Source: Rothia sp. (in: high G+C Gram-positive bacteria)
GTDB lineage: Bacteria; Actinomycetota; Actinomycetes; Actinomycetales; Micrococcaceae
Assembly (NCBI RefSeq): GCF_030540545.1
Contig: NZ_JAUNVZ010000003.1
Span: forward strand, 186,001 to 250,000
Direction of reading: 5' to 3'
DNA: 64,000 nt
Made by a program: the position numbers and the translations under genes. Of the stretch, positions 28,210 through 36,986 are shown in pieces; positions within the stretch are counted from its first letter, which is position 1; each line of letters starts with the position of its first letter. The notes beneath the pieces are model-generated. The model ran no database searches. It saw only the letters and a program-made list of their open reading frames with translations, and had not been told where the DNA came from.

Positions 28210-28944
28210 ATGAGTGAAAATAAGTACGTTGTAGAATACTCCCGCCCCGAAGCTGAGCGCCCCGGCACCCACCTGGTGCTGCTGCTGCACGGCTACGGTT
28301 CCCAGGAGATGGACCTGCTCTCCCTGGCGCAGCATCTGCCGGATGAGAATATTACCTACGCCGGTATGCGCGCCCCGCAGCCGGTCGGTCACCAATTCTC
28401 CGCCGATTCTACGGGTGCTTATATTCCCGCCGATGCCCCCGGCTACCAGTGGTACCCGCTGAACCAGAGCCTTGAAAGCGATATCCGCGCTATTGAGCAG
28501 GCAAGCGACTATGTGCTCGAATGGGTTGAATCTCAGGCAGACACCTATGCTTCGGTGAGTCTGCTGGGCTTCTCTCAGGGTATGGGTATTGCGACCTCTA
28601 TGGTGCGCCATGCGCCGGGGCGTTTCAAAGCGCTGATTGGTCTGTCCGGGTACGCTGTGCCTGAAGAAACTGACTACTTCCACGATGAAGAGCTCAAGAA
28701 AACTGAACTGCCCGTCTTCTTCGGGCGAGACCAGGAAGACCCGGTAATTCCTCAGGATTATGTGAATTACACCTACGATTGGATTCGCAAGTACACCGAC
28801 GGTATTAAGGTGCTCTACGCGGGTGCCGGTCACGGTGTCTCCGCAATGGAGGTGCGCCACGTGGGCGAATTTATTGAGGTGAAGATTCTGGGCAAGGAGC
28901 CCGTCATTCGTGCTTCTAAGGTCGCCGAAGCCGCAGGAGAGTAG
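28210..28944 (+). CDS. Alpha/beta hydrolase, carboxylesterase/phospholipase type
   Basis: A 244-residue cytosolic esterase of the short carboxylesterase (YpfH/acyl-protein thioesterase-like) group. It has LLLHGYGSQEMDLL (oxyanion hole), the nucleophile Ser in LLGFSQGMGIAT, the Asp in FFGRDQEDPVIP, and the His in YAGAGHGVSAME. The natural substrate is unknown. The start at 28210 (MSENKYVVEYS) is chosen because the -10 box ends 6 nt before it; an upstream in-frame start at 28177 overlaps that promoter. A strong terminator follows, so this is a one-gene unit. Confidence 0.9.
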   Translation: MSENKYVVEYSRPEAERPGTHLVLLLHGYGSQEMDLLSLAQHLPDENITYAGMRAPQPVGHQFSADSTGAYIPADAPGYQWYPLNQSLESDIRAIEQASDYVLEWVESQADTYASVSLLGFSQGMGIATSMVRHAPGRFKALIGLSGYAVPEETDYFHDEELKKTELPVFFGRDQEDPVIPQDYVNYTYDWIRKYTDGIKVLYAGAGHGVSAMEVRHVGEFIEVKILGKEPVIRASKVAEAAGE

Positions 28945-28957
28945 TAGAACGTAGCTC

Positions 28958-28992
28958 AAAGCCCCGGTCAGTGAGGTACTGACCGGGGCTTT
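28958..28992. terminator. Bidirectional terminator between esterase and S4 genes
   Basis: AAAGCCCCGGTCAGT (28958-28972) pairs perfectly with ACTGACCGGGGCTTT (28978-28992), followed by T. It separates convergent genes. Confidence 0.9.
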
Positions 28993-29002
28993 TAGTCTAA
29001 GC

Positions 29003-29218
29003 CTAGTCTTCGCGGGCAACTACAACGGTGACACCATTGAGCGTGACTTCATCGCCCACATGCAGCTGCTTGCCGCGCGCCTCCTCAATCTCACCATTGA
29101 CCTTCACCAGCCCGTAGCTAATGACTTCACGAGCCTGGGCGCCGTCTTCCACAAGATTCGCCAGTTTCAAAAACTGACCCAGGCGAATCATCTCATCACG
29201 AATATAAATCTGATCCAT
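29003..29218 (-). CDS. S4-domain RNA-binding protein
   Basis: This 71-residue protein is almost entirely an S4 RNA-binding domain of the YaaA/RlbA kind: IRLGQFLKLANLVEDGAQAREVIS, then VKVNGEIEEARGKQLHVGDEV. Such small proteins are thought to act in ribosome or structured-RNA metabolism. The ATG at 29218 is preceded by TACACT only 8 nt away and by no good Shine-Dalgarno, which suggests a leaderless or near-leaderless mRNA. It is divergent from glyS. Confidence 0.93.
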   Translation of the reverse strand: MDQIYIRDEMIRLGQFLKLANLVEDGAQAREVISYGLVKVNGEIEEARGKQLHVGDEVTLNGVTVVVARED

Positions 29219-29226
29219 AGCATCTC

Positions 29227-29232
29227 AGTGTA
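29227..29232 (-). promoter_or_regulatory. -10 box of a probable leaderless promoter (S4 protein)
   Basis: TACACT on the minus strand ends 8 nt before the ATG at 29218. Confidence 0.5.
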
Positions 29233-29359
29233 CCCCCTGACGAAAAAGCCCGGCAATGGTACCCTTATATTTTGACCTGATGTTCGGTAAGCAGCACGCT
29301 CGCCGAGAATCAACGCACGCCATAAACCAATGGCGCCAGCACTACAAGGAGAACAACAC

Positions 29360-30739
29360 ATGGCTGAAAAGTCCACCCTGGACAATGTTATTTCCCTGGC
29401 AAAACGCCGCGGCTTCGTCTTCCAGGCGGGTGAAATCTACGGCGGTTCCCGCTCCGCATGGGACTACGGTCCGCTGGGCGTGGAGCTGAAGGAAAACATC
29501 CGTCAGCAGTGGTGGCAGCGTTTCGTGCGCTCGCGCTCGGATATGGTGGGTCTGGACTCTTCCGTAATCCTGCCGCGCCAGGTGTGGGAAGCATCCGGCC
29601 ATGTGGCAACCTTCACCGACCCGCTGGTGGAGTGCCTCTCCTGCCATAAGCGCCTGCGCCAGGACCACCTGCTGGAGGCCTTCGCCGAGAAGAAGGGCCG
29701 CGAGGCTGAGGGCATGGCAGAGATCGCCTGCCCCAATTGCGGTACCCGCGGCGAGTGGACCGAACCGCAGAATTTCTCCGGTCTGATGAAGACCTACCTG
29801 GGTCCGGTGGATAACGAAGAGGGTCTGCACTACCTGCGCCCCGAAACCGCTCAGGGTATTTTCGTGAACTTCAACAATGTGGTCACCGCAAGCCGCAAGC
29901 GCCCGCCCTTCGGCATTGGCCAGATCGGTAAGTCCTTCCGCAACGAGATCACCCCGGGTAACTTCATTTTCCGTACCCGCGAGTTCGAGCAGATGGAAAT
30001 CGAGTACTTCGTGCACCCCGACGATGCTCAGAAGTACTACGAGCAGTGGATTGAAGACTGCTGGAACTGGTTCGTTGACCTGGGTATTAACCCGGATAAT
30101 ATGCGCCGTTTCGACGTGCCTGAGGCCGACCGTGCGCACTACTCCGCCGGCACCATGGACCTGGAGTACCGCTTCGGTTTCCAGGGCGGCGAATGGGGCG
30201 AGCTCATGGGCGTTGCGAACCGCACCGACTACGACCTGGGCGTGCACAATGAGCACTCCAACGCTAAGCTGGAGTACTTCGATCAGGCATCCGGCGAGCG
30301 TTACGTACCCTACGTGATTGAGCCTTCCTTCGGTCTGACCCGCTCCATGATGGCATTCCTGGTGGACTCCTATGTTGAGGACGAGGCCCCCAACACCAAG
30401 GGCGGCGTGGATAAGCGCGTTGTGCTCAAGCTGGACCCGCGCCTGGCACCGGTCAAGGCTGCTGTCCTGCCCCTGTCCAAGAAGCCCGAGCTGGCTGAGC
30501 CTTCCCGCAAGCTGGCTGATGAGCTCTCGGCACTGTGGAATATTGACTACGACGAGGCGGGCGCTATTGGTCGCCGCTACCGCCGCCAGGACGAAATCGG
30601 CACCCCGTTCTGCATTACCGTGGACTTCGATACTCTCGAGGATCAGGCTGTGACCATTCGCGAGCGCGACACCATGGCTCAGGAGCGTGTGGCACTGGAC
30701 CAGGTGAAGTCTTATCTGGCTGCGCGCCTGGTGGGCTAA
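29360..30739 (+). CDS. glyS: Glycine--tRNA ligase
   Basis: This single-chain class II synthetase charges tRNA-Gly. The 459 residues show GlyRS of the alpha2 type: [32 protein letters not shown], the class II motif 2 region ([25 protein letters not shown]), and motif 3 ([14 protein letters not shown]). Four cysteines (CLSCHKR ... CPNCG) may bind zinc in the insertion. The C-terminal anticodon-binding domain starts near residue 355. The start MAEKSTLDN at 29360 has AAGGAG upstream; an in-frame start at 29330 is less likely. A perfect terminator follows. From the alpha2 type the gene is sometimes called glyQS. Confidence 0.97.
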   Translation: MAEKSTLDNVISLAKRRGFVFQAGEIYGGSRSAWDYGPLGVELKENIRQQWWQRFVRSRSDMVGLDSSVILPRQVWEASGHVATFTDPLVECLSCHKRLRQDHLLEAFAEKKGREAEGMAEIACPNCGTRGEWTEPQNFSGLMKTYLGPVDNEEGLHYLRPETAQGIFVNFNNVVTASRKRPPFGIGQIGKSFRNEITPGNFIFRTREFEQMEIEYFVHPDDAQKYYEQWIEDCWNWFVDLGINPDNMRRFDVPEADRAHYSAGTMDLEYRFGFQGGEWGELMGVANRTDYDLGVHNEHSNAKLEYFDQASGERYVPYVIEPSFGLTRSMMAFLVDSYVEDEAPNTKGGVDKRVVLKLDPRLAPVKAAVLPLSKKPELAEPSRKLADELSALWNIDYDEAGAIGRRYRRQDEIGTPFCITVDFDTLEDQAVTIRERDTMAQERVALDQVKSYLAARLVG

Positions 30740-30772
30740 ATAATATATAAGTTAGCTCTAGTCTAGTGACCG

Positions 30773-30810
30773 GCAAAGGGGCGGGTGCCTATAGGCACCC
30801 GCCCCTTTGC
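30773..30810 (+). terminator. Rho-independent terminator after glyS
   Basis: GCAAAGGGGCGGGTGCC (30773-30789) pairs perfectly with GGCACCCGCCCCTTTGC (30794-30810). Confidence 0.9.
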
Positions 30811-30949
30811 TATACCCTTTTCAAGGTGTAGTGGGCGATAGGGGAGCATGAGCCTGTGCGCTCTCAGCGTGCTTTATTCTCTAGCGCCCGCGCCAAAGCG
30901 CACCGTACAATAGGGGAAGATAAAGAATCCGTGCACGAAAGGTACACAC

Positions 30950-31912
30950 ATGGCATATGAGATTCGCCCCTGGCGCGAAGGCGATGACTTGGCTCTGCTG
31001 CAAATCTGGGGAGACGCCGCCAATACGAACGAGCAGCAGCAGCGTGCCGCCTTCGGCCCGGATATGAACGCCCCGTATTTTAGCCGCACACTGGTTGCCA
31101 CCGATAATGATGTGCCCGTGGCAGCCGCTGTAATTACTTCTTCTGCGCTGCATCCTTCCCGCCTGTGGTCCTATGTTGAGGTGGCAAAGGATCACCGCCG
31201 TCAGGGTCTGGGTACCGAACTGCTGGCTCGTCTGGAACGTACCGCTGAGGAGTTCGGTCAAATCACCGCTCTGCGCGTAAAGCTTGCGCCTTTTAGCAGC
31301 GGTGAACAGTTCGCTCAGGCTAAAGGTATGCAGCTCATTCAGCGTTCGCGCATGGTGCGTATTGAGGCGGGCGCGATCCCCCCGGTGCCCCTGCGTGAGG
31401 ATGAGAACGGCAAGCCGACCCAGGCGATTGAGGATATTGCCACCGGCTCTGTGGAACTGACCGCGGCCCTGTGGGATTTCTACCAGCAGGCTCATCAATG
31501 GGATGTGCCCGGCCAGGTGGGCCTGGGCACCGTGAACCGCTATTTCCTCTCCGATGAGGCTCGTGCTTTTGGCGCCGTGGTGCTGCGCGACCATATTCGT
31601 CAGGCGGCTGCCGAGGGTAAGAAGGGCGCTATTATCGCCTTTGCCATTAGCTACCACCCCTTTGAGAGTGATGAGGCGGCACGCCTGGTGACTGAAGACA
31701 CCCCGACCGAGCTGCTGCTGGGCTATGATTTTGAGAATCCCGGCGCGGTGGAGGCGATTATGCAGCTTCTGTCCCTGCTGACCGTCAAACACCCGGTGCT
31801 GGTGGAAGTGGATGACGATATGACCGCCCTGGTGGAGGTCACCGATGTGCTGCTGCGCAACGGCACCGCCTCGGTAGAGGACGACCCGACCCTCATCTAC
31901 GCCACTCGCTAA
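30950..31912 (+). CDS. GNAT family N-acetyltransferase
   Basis: A 320-residue acetyltransferase of unknown substrate. The N-terminal GNAT domain (about 1-140) has the acetyl-CoA loop in VEVAKDHRRQGLGTELLARLE. The second half (about 150-320) looks like a degenerate second GNAT fold (FAISYHPFE..., HPVLVEVDDD), a layout seen in actinobacterial tandem GNAT proteins. GAAAGG precedes the ATG, and TACAAT at about 30903-30908 is a likely -10. The restriction nuclease gene starts 15 nt after its stop, so the nuclease probably rides on this transcript. Confidence 0.88.
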   Translation: MAYEIRPWREGDDLALLQIWGDAANTNEQQQRAAFGPDMNAPYFSRTLVATDNDVPVAAAVITSSALHPSRLWSYVEVAKDHRRQGLGTELLARLERTAEEFGQITALRVKLAPFSSGEQFAQAKGMQLIQRSRMVRIEAGAIPPVPLREDENGKPTQAIEDIATGSVELTAALWDFYQQAHQWDVPGQVGLGTVNRYFLSDEARAFGAVVLRDHIRQAAAEGKKGAIIAFAISYHPFESDEAARLVTEDTPTELLLGYDFENPGAVEAIMQLLSLLTVKHPVLVEVDDDMTALVEVTDVLLRNGTASVEDDPTLIYATR

Positions 31913-31927
31913 GAAAGGCTGGAAAAG

Positions 31928-32683
31928 ATGCCTGTAGCTCGTAATTATGGTTTGTCCTGGATTGATAACGACGCCCTGTTCGAGGTGAGTCGTAAGGCAT
32001 TCGCCAAGAGCTTCCAGAAAGCAAACGCTCCCTTTGACCCGGAAGAGAGCAAGAACGCTATTGACCCCTTCAACGCGCTCTTACTCATGGGCGCAACTGG
32101 TCGTGGCTATCAAGCCTGGGTTCAGTCTGAGCGTGAGCGCCAATTTGGTAAAACTCTGCAGAATGCTACCGGTAATTGGCACCAGACCGTTCTGGGTCTG
32201 GCTCCTCGCTGGAAGAATAAGGGTTCTAATGGTGGTGTTTTTGATATTGAGAGCACCGAGCCCGTCCTTGGCTTTGGTTCTGAACCTTATATGTCGGTGC
32301 ATGTGATTGCCGAGGTGAAGAACAAATACAACACCATTAAGGCATCTGATGAGCGTGAAACCCACCGTAAGCTAGAGGATCAGGCGAAGTCCCGCGGCAA
32401 GGATACGGTCGCGTATCTTATCCAGATTATTCCCGATAAGAAGCAACGCTATAACAAGCCGTGGGTTCCCTCCGGTGCGCGCGAGAGTAATCGCGTATAC
32501 GTGATGGATGGGCATACCGCCTACGATCTTGTCTTTGAATACCCAGATGCTTTGAAGGAGCTCTATTTAGCTCTTCCGCACATTATTAATGATGTGCTGG
32601 TGGCTGAAGGCTTTAGCGCTACTGATTTGAGTGCAGATGCAGAAGAGATATCCGCTCTGTTCGGGGCTACTTTCGGTCGGTAG
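31928..32683 (+). CDS. Eco47II-like type II restriction endonuclease
   Basis: A 251-residue protein resembling the Eco47II/Sau96I nuclease family, whose known members cut GGNCC. A PD-(D/E)xK active site can be seen: D106 in GGVFDIES, then E129 and K131 in VIAEVKNKYNT. The segments GNWHQTVLGL and GRGYQAWVQSERE fit the same family. A GAAAGG-type site precedes the ATG. It lies 15 nt behind a GNAT gene and converges on a cytosine methyltransferase gene, which together make a type II restriction-modification pair. Its composition is less GC-rich than flanking genes, suggesting transfer. Family assignment is from motif memory; the target site is inference. Confidence 0.8.
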   Translation: MPVARNYGLSWIDNDALFEVSRKAFAKSFQKANAPFDPEESKNAIDPFNALLLMGATGRGYQAWVQSERERQFGKTLQNATGNWHQTVLGLAPRWKNKGSNGGVFDIESTEPVLGFGSEPYMSVHVIAEVKNKYNTIKASDERETHRKLEDQAKSRGKDTVAYLIQIIPDKKQRYNKPWVPSGARESNRVYVMDGHTAYDLVFEYPDALKELYLALPHIINDVLVAEGFSATDLSADAEEISALFGATFGR

Positions 32684-32704
32684 AAGGAAGAGCCCATAAA
32701 CAAT

Positions 32705-32754
32705 AAAAGTGGGCTTGGATAATCATCTCATGGTGATTATCCAAGCCCACTTTT
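32705..32754. terminator. Bidirectional terminator between nuclease and methyltransferase
   Basis: A perfect 21-bp stem (32705-32725 with 32734-32754) begins AAAAGTGGGCTTGG and has an 8-nt loop; T runs follow in both directions. It insulates the two convergent R-M genes. Confidence 0.93.
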
Positions 32755-32759
32755 TGTTT

Positions 32760-34085
32760 TTAGAATAGAGTCGGCGCAGAAGAATACTGTTCGGCTACCT
32801 CGTGGTTAATAAGCTCAGAATCCACGGGAGCAATTGGCTCTACTTCTTCCAACTCAATATATTCATCCTCGGTACGTCCCTCAATCATTGCTCGTACAGC
32901 ACGACCGATATGGAATGCCATGTTGGAAGGGACGGCGTTACCAATCTGCTTGTACTGCTGGGAAATAGACCCGGAGAACTGCCACTCATCGGGGAAAGAC
33001 TGAATACGCGCGTATTCGCGAACCGTCAGTGGACGGGTTTCACTCGGGTGGCAACGCTCGGTCTGCTTTTGAGCGGGGCTACATGTCAGGGTCAGCGAAG
33101 GCTCATCCCAGGAGAGGCGACGAGCCATGCCGGTCTTGCCACCGCCCAGATGGTACGAACCGCCCAAATATTCTTTCTGAATATCCTCGGGCAAATCCCT
33201 CCAATAGCCACCGGGAGGCACCAGCTCCAGCACCTTACGCTTCTTCTCCGGGTAGCTCTGACCGGGAGACTCGGGGCACTGGCCGATAGCTTCCCACAGG
33301 CTAATAATGTAGTCACGTTCCTTGGGGAAAAGAATCGCGGAATCAATATCGCTTCGCACGCCGATGAGAAGCAGGCGCTCGCGCTTCTGAGCGACATCGT
33401 GGTACTGTGCTCGTACAATACGGTAGGCAACCTTATAGTGGCGTCCCTTGTCATCGCGGATGGACTGAAGGGTCTTCAGCATGGTTTGCAGGGTTCGACC
33501 GTTATCGTGGCGCAACAGGCCCTTAACATTTTCGCCCACAAAGACCTTGGGCATGACTTCCTGAACGGCACGAGCAAATTCAAAGAAGAGCGTTCCTCGA
33601 GTATCTTCAAAACCGCGAGACTTACCTGCGTAGGAGAACGCTTGGCAAGGGAAGCCACCCTCGACCAGGTCAATCTCGTTGTAGAAAGGAGTGAAATCAA
33701 CCTTTGCAACGTCACCCTCGACCACGTTCCACTGGGGGCGGTTGGTGCGCAGAGTCTGCGCAGCGGAAGGGTCAATTTCAGAAAGAAGCTGGTGCGAGAA
33801 ACCAGCATTTTCCAAGCCGGAGGCGGTGCCACCTCCACCTGCAAATAGGTCAATGGAGGAATAGAGAGTTTCCTCAGAGGCGCGGAGCACCTTGTACTGG
33901 TCTACATCGCTAACTTCACGGCAATGACGCTTTTGCTCAACACGCTGAATTTCTTCTGTGTCGAAGATGCGATGACCGGAAGCATTACGCTCAGCACGAA
34001 TAATGCCGGATTTATCCCAGCGGCGTAGGGTGTCGATAGAGATGCCGAGCTGCGCGGAAGCTTCGGAGATAGTCAAATGTGCCAT
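32760..34085 (-). CDS. DNA cytosine-5 methyltransferase with N-terminal MerR-type HTH
   Basis: This modification enzyme protects host DNA from the convergent nuclease by methylating cytosine. In the 441-residue product, residues 1-50 form a MerR-like helix-turn-helix (TISEASAQLGISIDTLRRWD...GHRIFDTEEI). The C5-methylase core follows: SAM loop DLFAGGGG (79-86), catalytic C147 in GGFPCQAFSYAGKSRG, ENV motif (185-187), QKRERLLLIGV, and the C-terminal ARIQSFPDEW and QIGNAVP. The target recognition domain lies about 280-375. The start at 34085 (MAHLTISEAS) is supported by TATAAT exactly 6 nt upstream and no Shine-Dalgarno, so the mRNA should be leaderless; the longer frame to 34226 is not used. 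The fused DNA-binding domain may regulate the R-M genes. Confidence 0.93.
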   Translation of the reverse strand: MAHLTISEASAQLGISIDTLRRWDKSGIIRAERNASGHRIFDTEEIQRVEQKRHCREVSDVDQYKVLRASEETLYSSIDLFAGGGGTASGLENAGFSHQLLSEIDPSAAQTLRTNRPQWNVVEGDVAKVDFTPFYNEIDLVEGGFPCQAFSYAGKSRGFEDTRGTLFFEFARAVQEVMPKVFVGENVKGLLRHDNGRTLQTMLKTLQSIRDDKGRHYKVAYRIVRAQYHDVAQKRERLLLIGVRSDIDSAILFPKERDYIISLWEAIGQCPESPGQSYPEKKRKVLELVPPGGYWRDLPEDIQKEYLGGSYHLGGGKTGMARRLSWDEPSLTLTCSPAQKQTERCHPSETRPLTVREYARIQSFPDEWQFSGSISQQYKQIGNAVPSNMAFHIGRAVRAMIEGRTEDEYIELEEVEPIAPVDSELINHEVAEQYSSAPTLF

Positions 34086-34091
34086 GCCATA

Positions 34092-34097
34092 ATTATA
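34092..34097 (-). promoter_or_regulatory. -10 box of a leaderless promoter (methyltransferase)
   Basis: A perfect TATAAT on the minus strand ends 6 nt before the ATG at 34085. A near-palindrome CCCATGCATAGG (34099-34110) lies just upstream of it and could be an operator. Confidence 0.7.
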
Positions 34098-34194
34098 ACC
34101 CATGCATAGGCAAGGGGTATAAATTTTTAGTACATTAGTGCAGAAAAATACTAGAACATAGATGCTGGGTATGCGGGGATTTGCGCAGCTGTGC

Positions 34195-34200
34195 CACAAT
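34195..34200 (+). promoter_or_regulatory. -10 box of a probable leaderless promoter (dusB)
   Basis: CACAAT ends 7 nt before the GTG at 34208, with AGAAAGC between. Confidence 0.55.
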
Positions 34201-34207
34201 AGAAAGC

Positions 34208-35374
34208 GTGACTGAGCAAGCAACACACCTGAAACTTCCGCCCCTGCAGCTGGGCAAACTCACCATTGACAACCCCGTGGTCCTGGCCCCCATGGCGGGC
34301 GTGACCAATAAAGCCTTCCGCCGCCTCTGCCGCGAATACGGCGGCGGCCTGTACGTGACCGAAATGGTCACCGCGCGCGCCCTGGTGGAGCGCCGTCCCG
34401 AATCCCTGCGCATTATTGACCACGACCCCGACGAAACCCCGCGCTCCATCCAGATCTACGGTGTGGACGCCGTGAACGTCGGCAAGGCTGTGCGCATGGT
34501 CGTTGAAGAAGACCGCGCCGATCATATCGATCTGAACTTCGGCTGCCCCGCGCCCAAGGTCACCAAGCGCGGTGGTGGCGCGGCTCTGCCCTGGAAGACC
34601 GACCTGTTTACCGCAATCGTACAGACCGCGGTCAAAGAGGCGAGCCGTAACGACATTCCCCTGACTATTAAAATGCGCATGGGCATTGACGACGAGCACA
34701 TTACCTACCTGGAGTCCGCGAAAATTGCGCGTGATTCCGGCGTCGCCGCCATCGCCCTGCACGGTCGAACCGCCGCTCAGCACTACTCCGGTCACGCCAA
34801 TTGGGACGCTATCGCAACCCTGCGCGAGGCGATCCCCGACGTGCCGATCCTGGGTAATGGTGATATTTTTGCCGCGGAAGACGCTGTGCGCATGGTTGAG
34901 CAGACCGGCGTGGATGGCGTGGTCATTGGTCGTGGATGCATGGGTCGCCCCTGGCTCTTTGGCGACCTGCAGAATGCTTTTGAGGGTAGTAGCGAGCGTA
35001 TTCGCCCGAGCTTGAGCGAGGTTGCCGCCATGATTTACCGCCACGCCGAGCTGCTGGTGGAAGCCTTTGGCGATGAAACCCGCGGCCTGCGTGAAATCCG
35101 CAAGCATGTTGCCTGGTATTTCAAGGGCTACCCGGTTGGTGGCGAGCTGCGCGCCAAAATGGCGAATGTGCCCGATCTGGCAACCTTCCGCGAATTGCTG
35201 GCTCAGCTGGATCACAGTGTGCAGTACCCGGGTGCGGCGGTTGAGGGTTCGCGCGGTCGCGCCGGCAGCCCGAAGAAGCCGCACCTGCCCGATGGTTGGT
35301 TGGATTCGCGTATTCTGGGCGATGCTGAGCGCCTGGGTCTGGTGGAGGCTGAGCTGGATATTTCCGGCGGCTAA
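34208..35374 (+). CDS. dusB: tRNA-dihydrouridine synthase
   Basis: An FMN enzyme that reduces uridines in the D-loop of tRNA. The 388-residue protein has the TIM-barrel Dus marks: VLAPMAGVTNKAFRRLCREYG, TEMVTARAL, IQIYG, the catalytic Cys in LNFGCPAPKVTKRGGGAAL, TIKMRMGID, ALHGRTAAQHYSG and NGDIF. A C-terminal helical tRNA-binding domain follows (RHAELLVEAFG ... KHVAWYFKGYP). The Dus subtype is inferred from similarity to DusB. The start is taken as GTG 34208 (VTEQATHLKL), placed 7 nt after CACAAT, hence probably leaderless. It is divergent from the methyltransferase with 122 bp between. Confidence 0.94.
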   Translation: MTEQATHLKLPPLQLGKLTIDNPVVLAPMAGVTNKAFRRLCREYGGGLYVTEMVTARALVERRPESLRIIDHDPDETPRSIQIYGVDAVNVGKAVRMVVEEDRADHIDLNFGCPAPKVTKRGGGAALPWKTDLFTAIVQTAVKEASRNDIPLTIKMRMGIDDEHITYLESAKIARDSGVAAIALHGRTAAQHYSGHANWDAIATLREAIPDVPILGNGDIFAAEDAVRMVEQTGVDGVVIGRGCMGRPWLFGDLQNAFEGSSERIRPSLSEVAAMIYRHAELLVEAFGDETRGLREIRKHVAWYFKGYPVGGELRAKMANVPDLATFRELLAQLDHSVQYPGAAVEGSRGRAGSPKKPHLPDGWLDSRILGDAERLGLVEAELDISGG

Positions 35375-35393
35375 ACCAGCTTGTCCATCGCTA

Positions 35394-35465
35394 AAAGCCC
35401 CGGGGTCCTTTTCACTGCTGCGTATAGAGTGTCTATAGAGCGGCGGGGGAGTGCCCCGGGGCTTT
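35394..35465 (+). terminator. Terminator after dusB with long loop
   Basis: AAAGCCCCGGGG (35394-35405) pairs perfectly with CCCCGGGGCTTT (35454-35465), with 48 nt between. Confidence 0.7.
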
Positions 35466-35640
35466 GCTGTACCCTCGAGCTCTGTGAAAGAGTGCATAAA
35501 ATAGCTGCGTCATAATCTGTTATATTCGCCTGCTAATGCAACCACAGGGATAGACTAAAGATAAGAAGCATGGGGAAGGAAGCCCGCGCATATTCGCTCG
35601 TGAATGATCAGGGGTGAACACAACTTACAGGGGGGTATCT

Positions 35641-36903
35641 ATGAACTCTGGGCAGAATCCCGAGCCCTATCCCACTGTGCCTCCTCCTGCCTCCACTGAA
35701 CCTGCGCAGCACACTGAGCTACCCGTCTGGCCTGTGCAGGCTACCTGGCCGGCCAAGCCAACCTGGGCGCAGTTGCGTGCCCGTATGCTCCCTGCGTGGT
35801 TCCGCCGCACCGGATATAAATTTGCATCCCTTGCATACCCGCTGCCCTTTAGCGCTCGTATTAGTGCCGGTCATCTGCCTCCGGCGGGTCCTGTGTGGTT
35901 TGGTAGCGTGATGGGTACCAGTATGGTGGCTATGCTCGCCGGTCTCTATGAGCTGCGCGCCCTGGCTATTCCGATGCTTTTTCTCAATCTGGTGCTGGTG
36001 ACCTACCTGTGCTTATCGTTTACCAGACAGTGTATTAAAGACCCCGGCGTGCTGCTGCAGAATATGAGTGATGGTGCGATCATTCCCTATTGGGGTCTGG
36101 TCGCTATGGGGCTTATGTCTACCGGCTCATCCACCCTGATTGTGTTGCCCATGCTCGGCTACCGTCTGCTGCCGGCGGCTCACGCGGTGGATATTGGCAT
36201 GTGGATTGTCGGAAGCGCCATTGGTTTTATTTCAGCCTTTGGTTTTGCTGGGATGCTCATGAAAAATAACCTGGGTCGCCCTGTGCCCGCCTGGGGTTTG
36301 CCTCTGGTATCCCCCATGGTCACGGCAACCACCAGCGCCGCCATGTCCGATGGCGCGCAGGGTATTCATATGAAAATGTTCCTGCTGACTATTGGTGTGC
36401 TGGGTTTTTTCCTTGCCTGGATTCTGGGCATTATTGTCTTTGGCGTGACCTATGAGTACGCCTGGTTTGAAAAGCCCCTGCCGGATATTTTGGCGACCTC
36501 CACTTTTATTCCGCTGGGTATTATCGGTCAGAGCGCGGCGGCGGCGCAGGTGCTGCAGAGCCGCATCGGTATTTTTATGACTCCGGATGCTGCCGAGGCG
36601 CTGGAATCTATTGCCCGCTGGTACGGCGCGATTTTGCTGCTGATTGGTATGCCTCTGCTGCTCTGGGCGATGTTTTTCTCCTACCGTGCTTTTGCCCGCA
36701 AGGCTCCTTTTGTACCCGGCTGGTGGGCAATGACTTTCCCGGTGGGCACCTGCTCTCTAGGCGCCCTGTATATGGGGTGGGATGTGTGCGCTGCTGTGCT
36801 TTTTGCTCTGCTGGGTGCACACTGGCTGCTGTGTGCGGTGGCTAGTCTTCAGGCTCTAGTAGCGCAGCGTAAGCTCAAGGAACCTCACCACGAAGCGCCC
36901 TAA
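35641..36903 (+). CDS. TDT family transporter (TehA/SLAC1-like)
   Basis: A 420-residue membrane protein with about ten transmembrane helices (residues 85-410) after a Pro-rich cytoplasmic N-terminus. The late segment PFVPGWWAMTFPVGTCSLGA and the early PVWFGSVMGTSM are characteristic of the tellurite-resistance/dicarboxylate transporter family, which moves anions or exports organic or sulfur anions. The cargo is not known. The start at 35641 has an AGGGGGG purine block ahead; an in-frame GTG at 35614 is less likely. It lies between dusB and dnaG without clear partners. Confidence 0.9.
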   Translation: MNSGQNPEPYPTVPPPASTEPAQHTELPVWPVQATWPAKPTWAQLRARMLPAWFRRTGYKFASLAYPLPFSARISAGHLPPAGPVWFGSVMGTSMVAMLAGLYELRALAIPMLFLNLVLVTYLCLSFTRQCIKDPGVLLQNMSDGAIIPYWGLVAMGLMSTGSSTLIVLPMLGYRLLPAAHAVDIGMWIVGSAIGFISAFGFAGMLMKNNLGRPVPAWGLPLVSPMVTATTSAAMSDGAQGIHMKMFLLTIGVLGFFLAWILGIIVFGVTYEYAWFEKPLPDILATSTFIPLGIIGQSAAAAQVLQSRIGIFMTPDAAEALESIARWYGAILLLIGMPLLLWAMFFSYRAFARKAPFVPGWWAMTFPVGTCSLGALYMGWDVCAAVLFALLGAHWLLCAVASLQALVAQRKLKEPHHEAP

Positions 36904-36974
36904 AGCACTGTGAAGCACCGTGCGCTGAGTGCATAATATGCCCCTCCTGAAGCTGTGCATAAGTGCGCCGGTAC

Positions 36975-36980
36975 TACAAT
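36975..36980 (+). promoter_or_regulatory. -10 box of a probable leaderless promoter (dnaG)
   Basis: TACAAT is followed by GGGAGG (36981-36986) and directly by GTG at 36987. This is the same layout as ligA. Confidence 0.6.
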
Positions 36981-36986
36981 GGGAGG

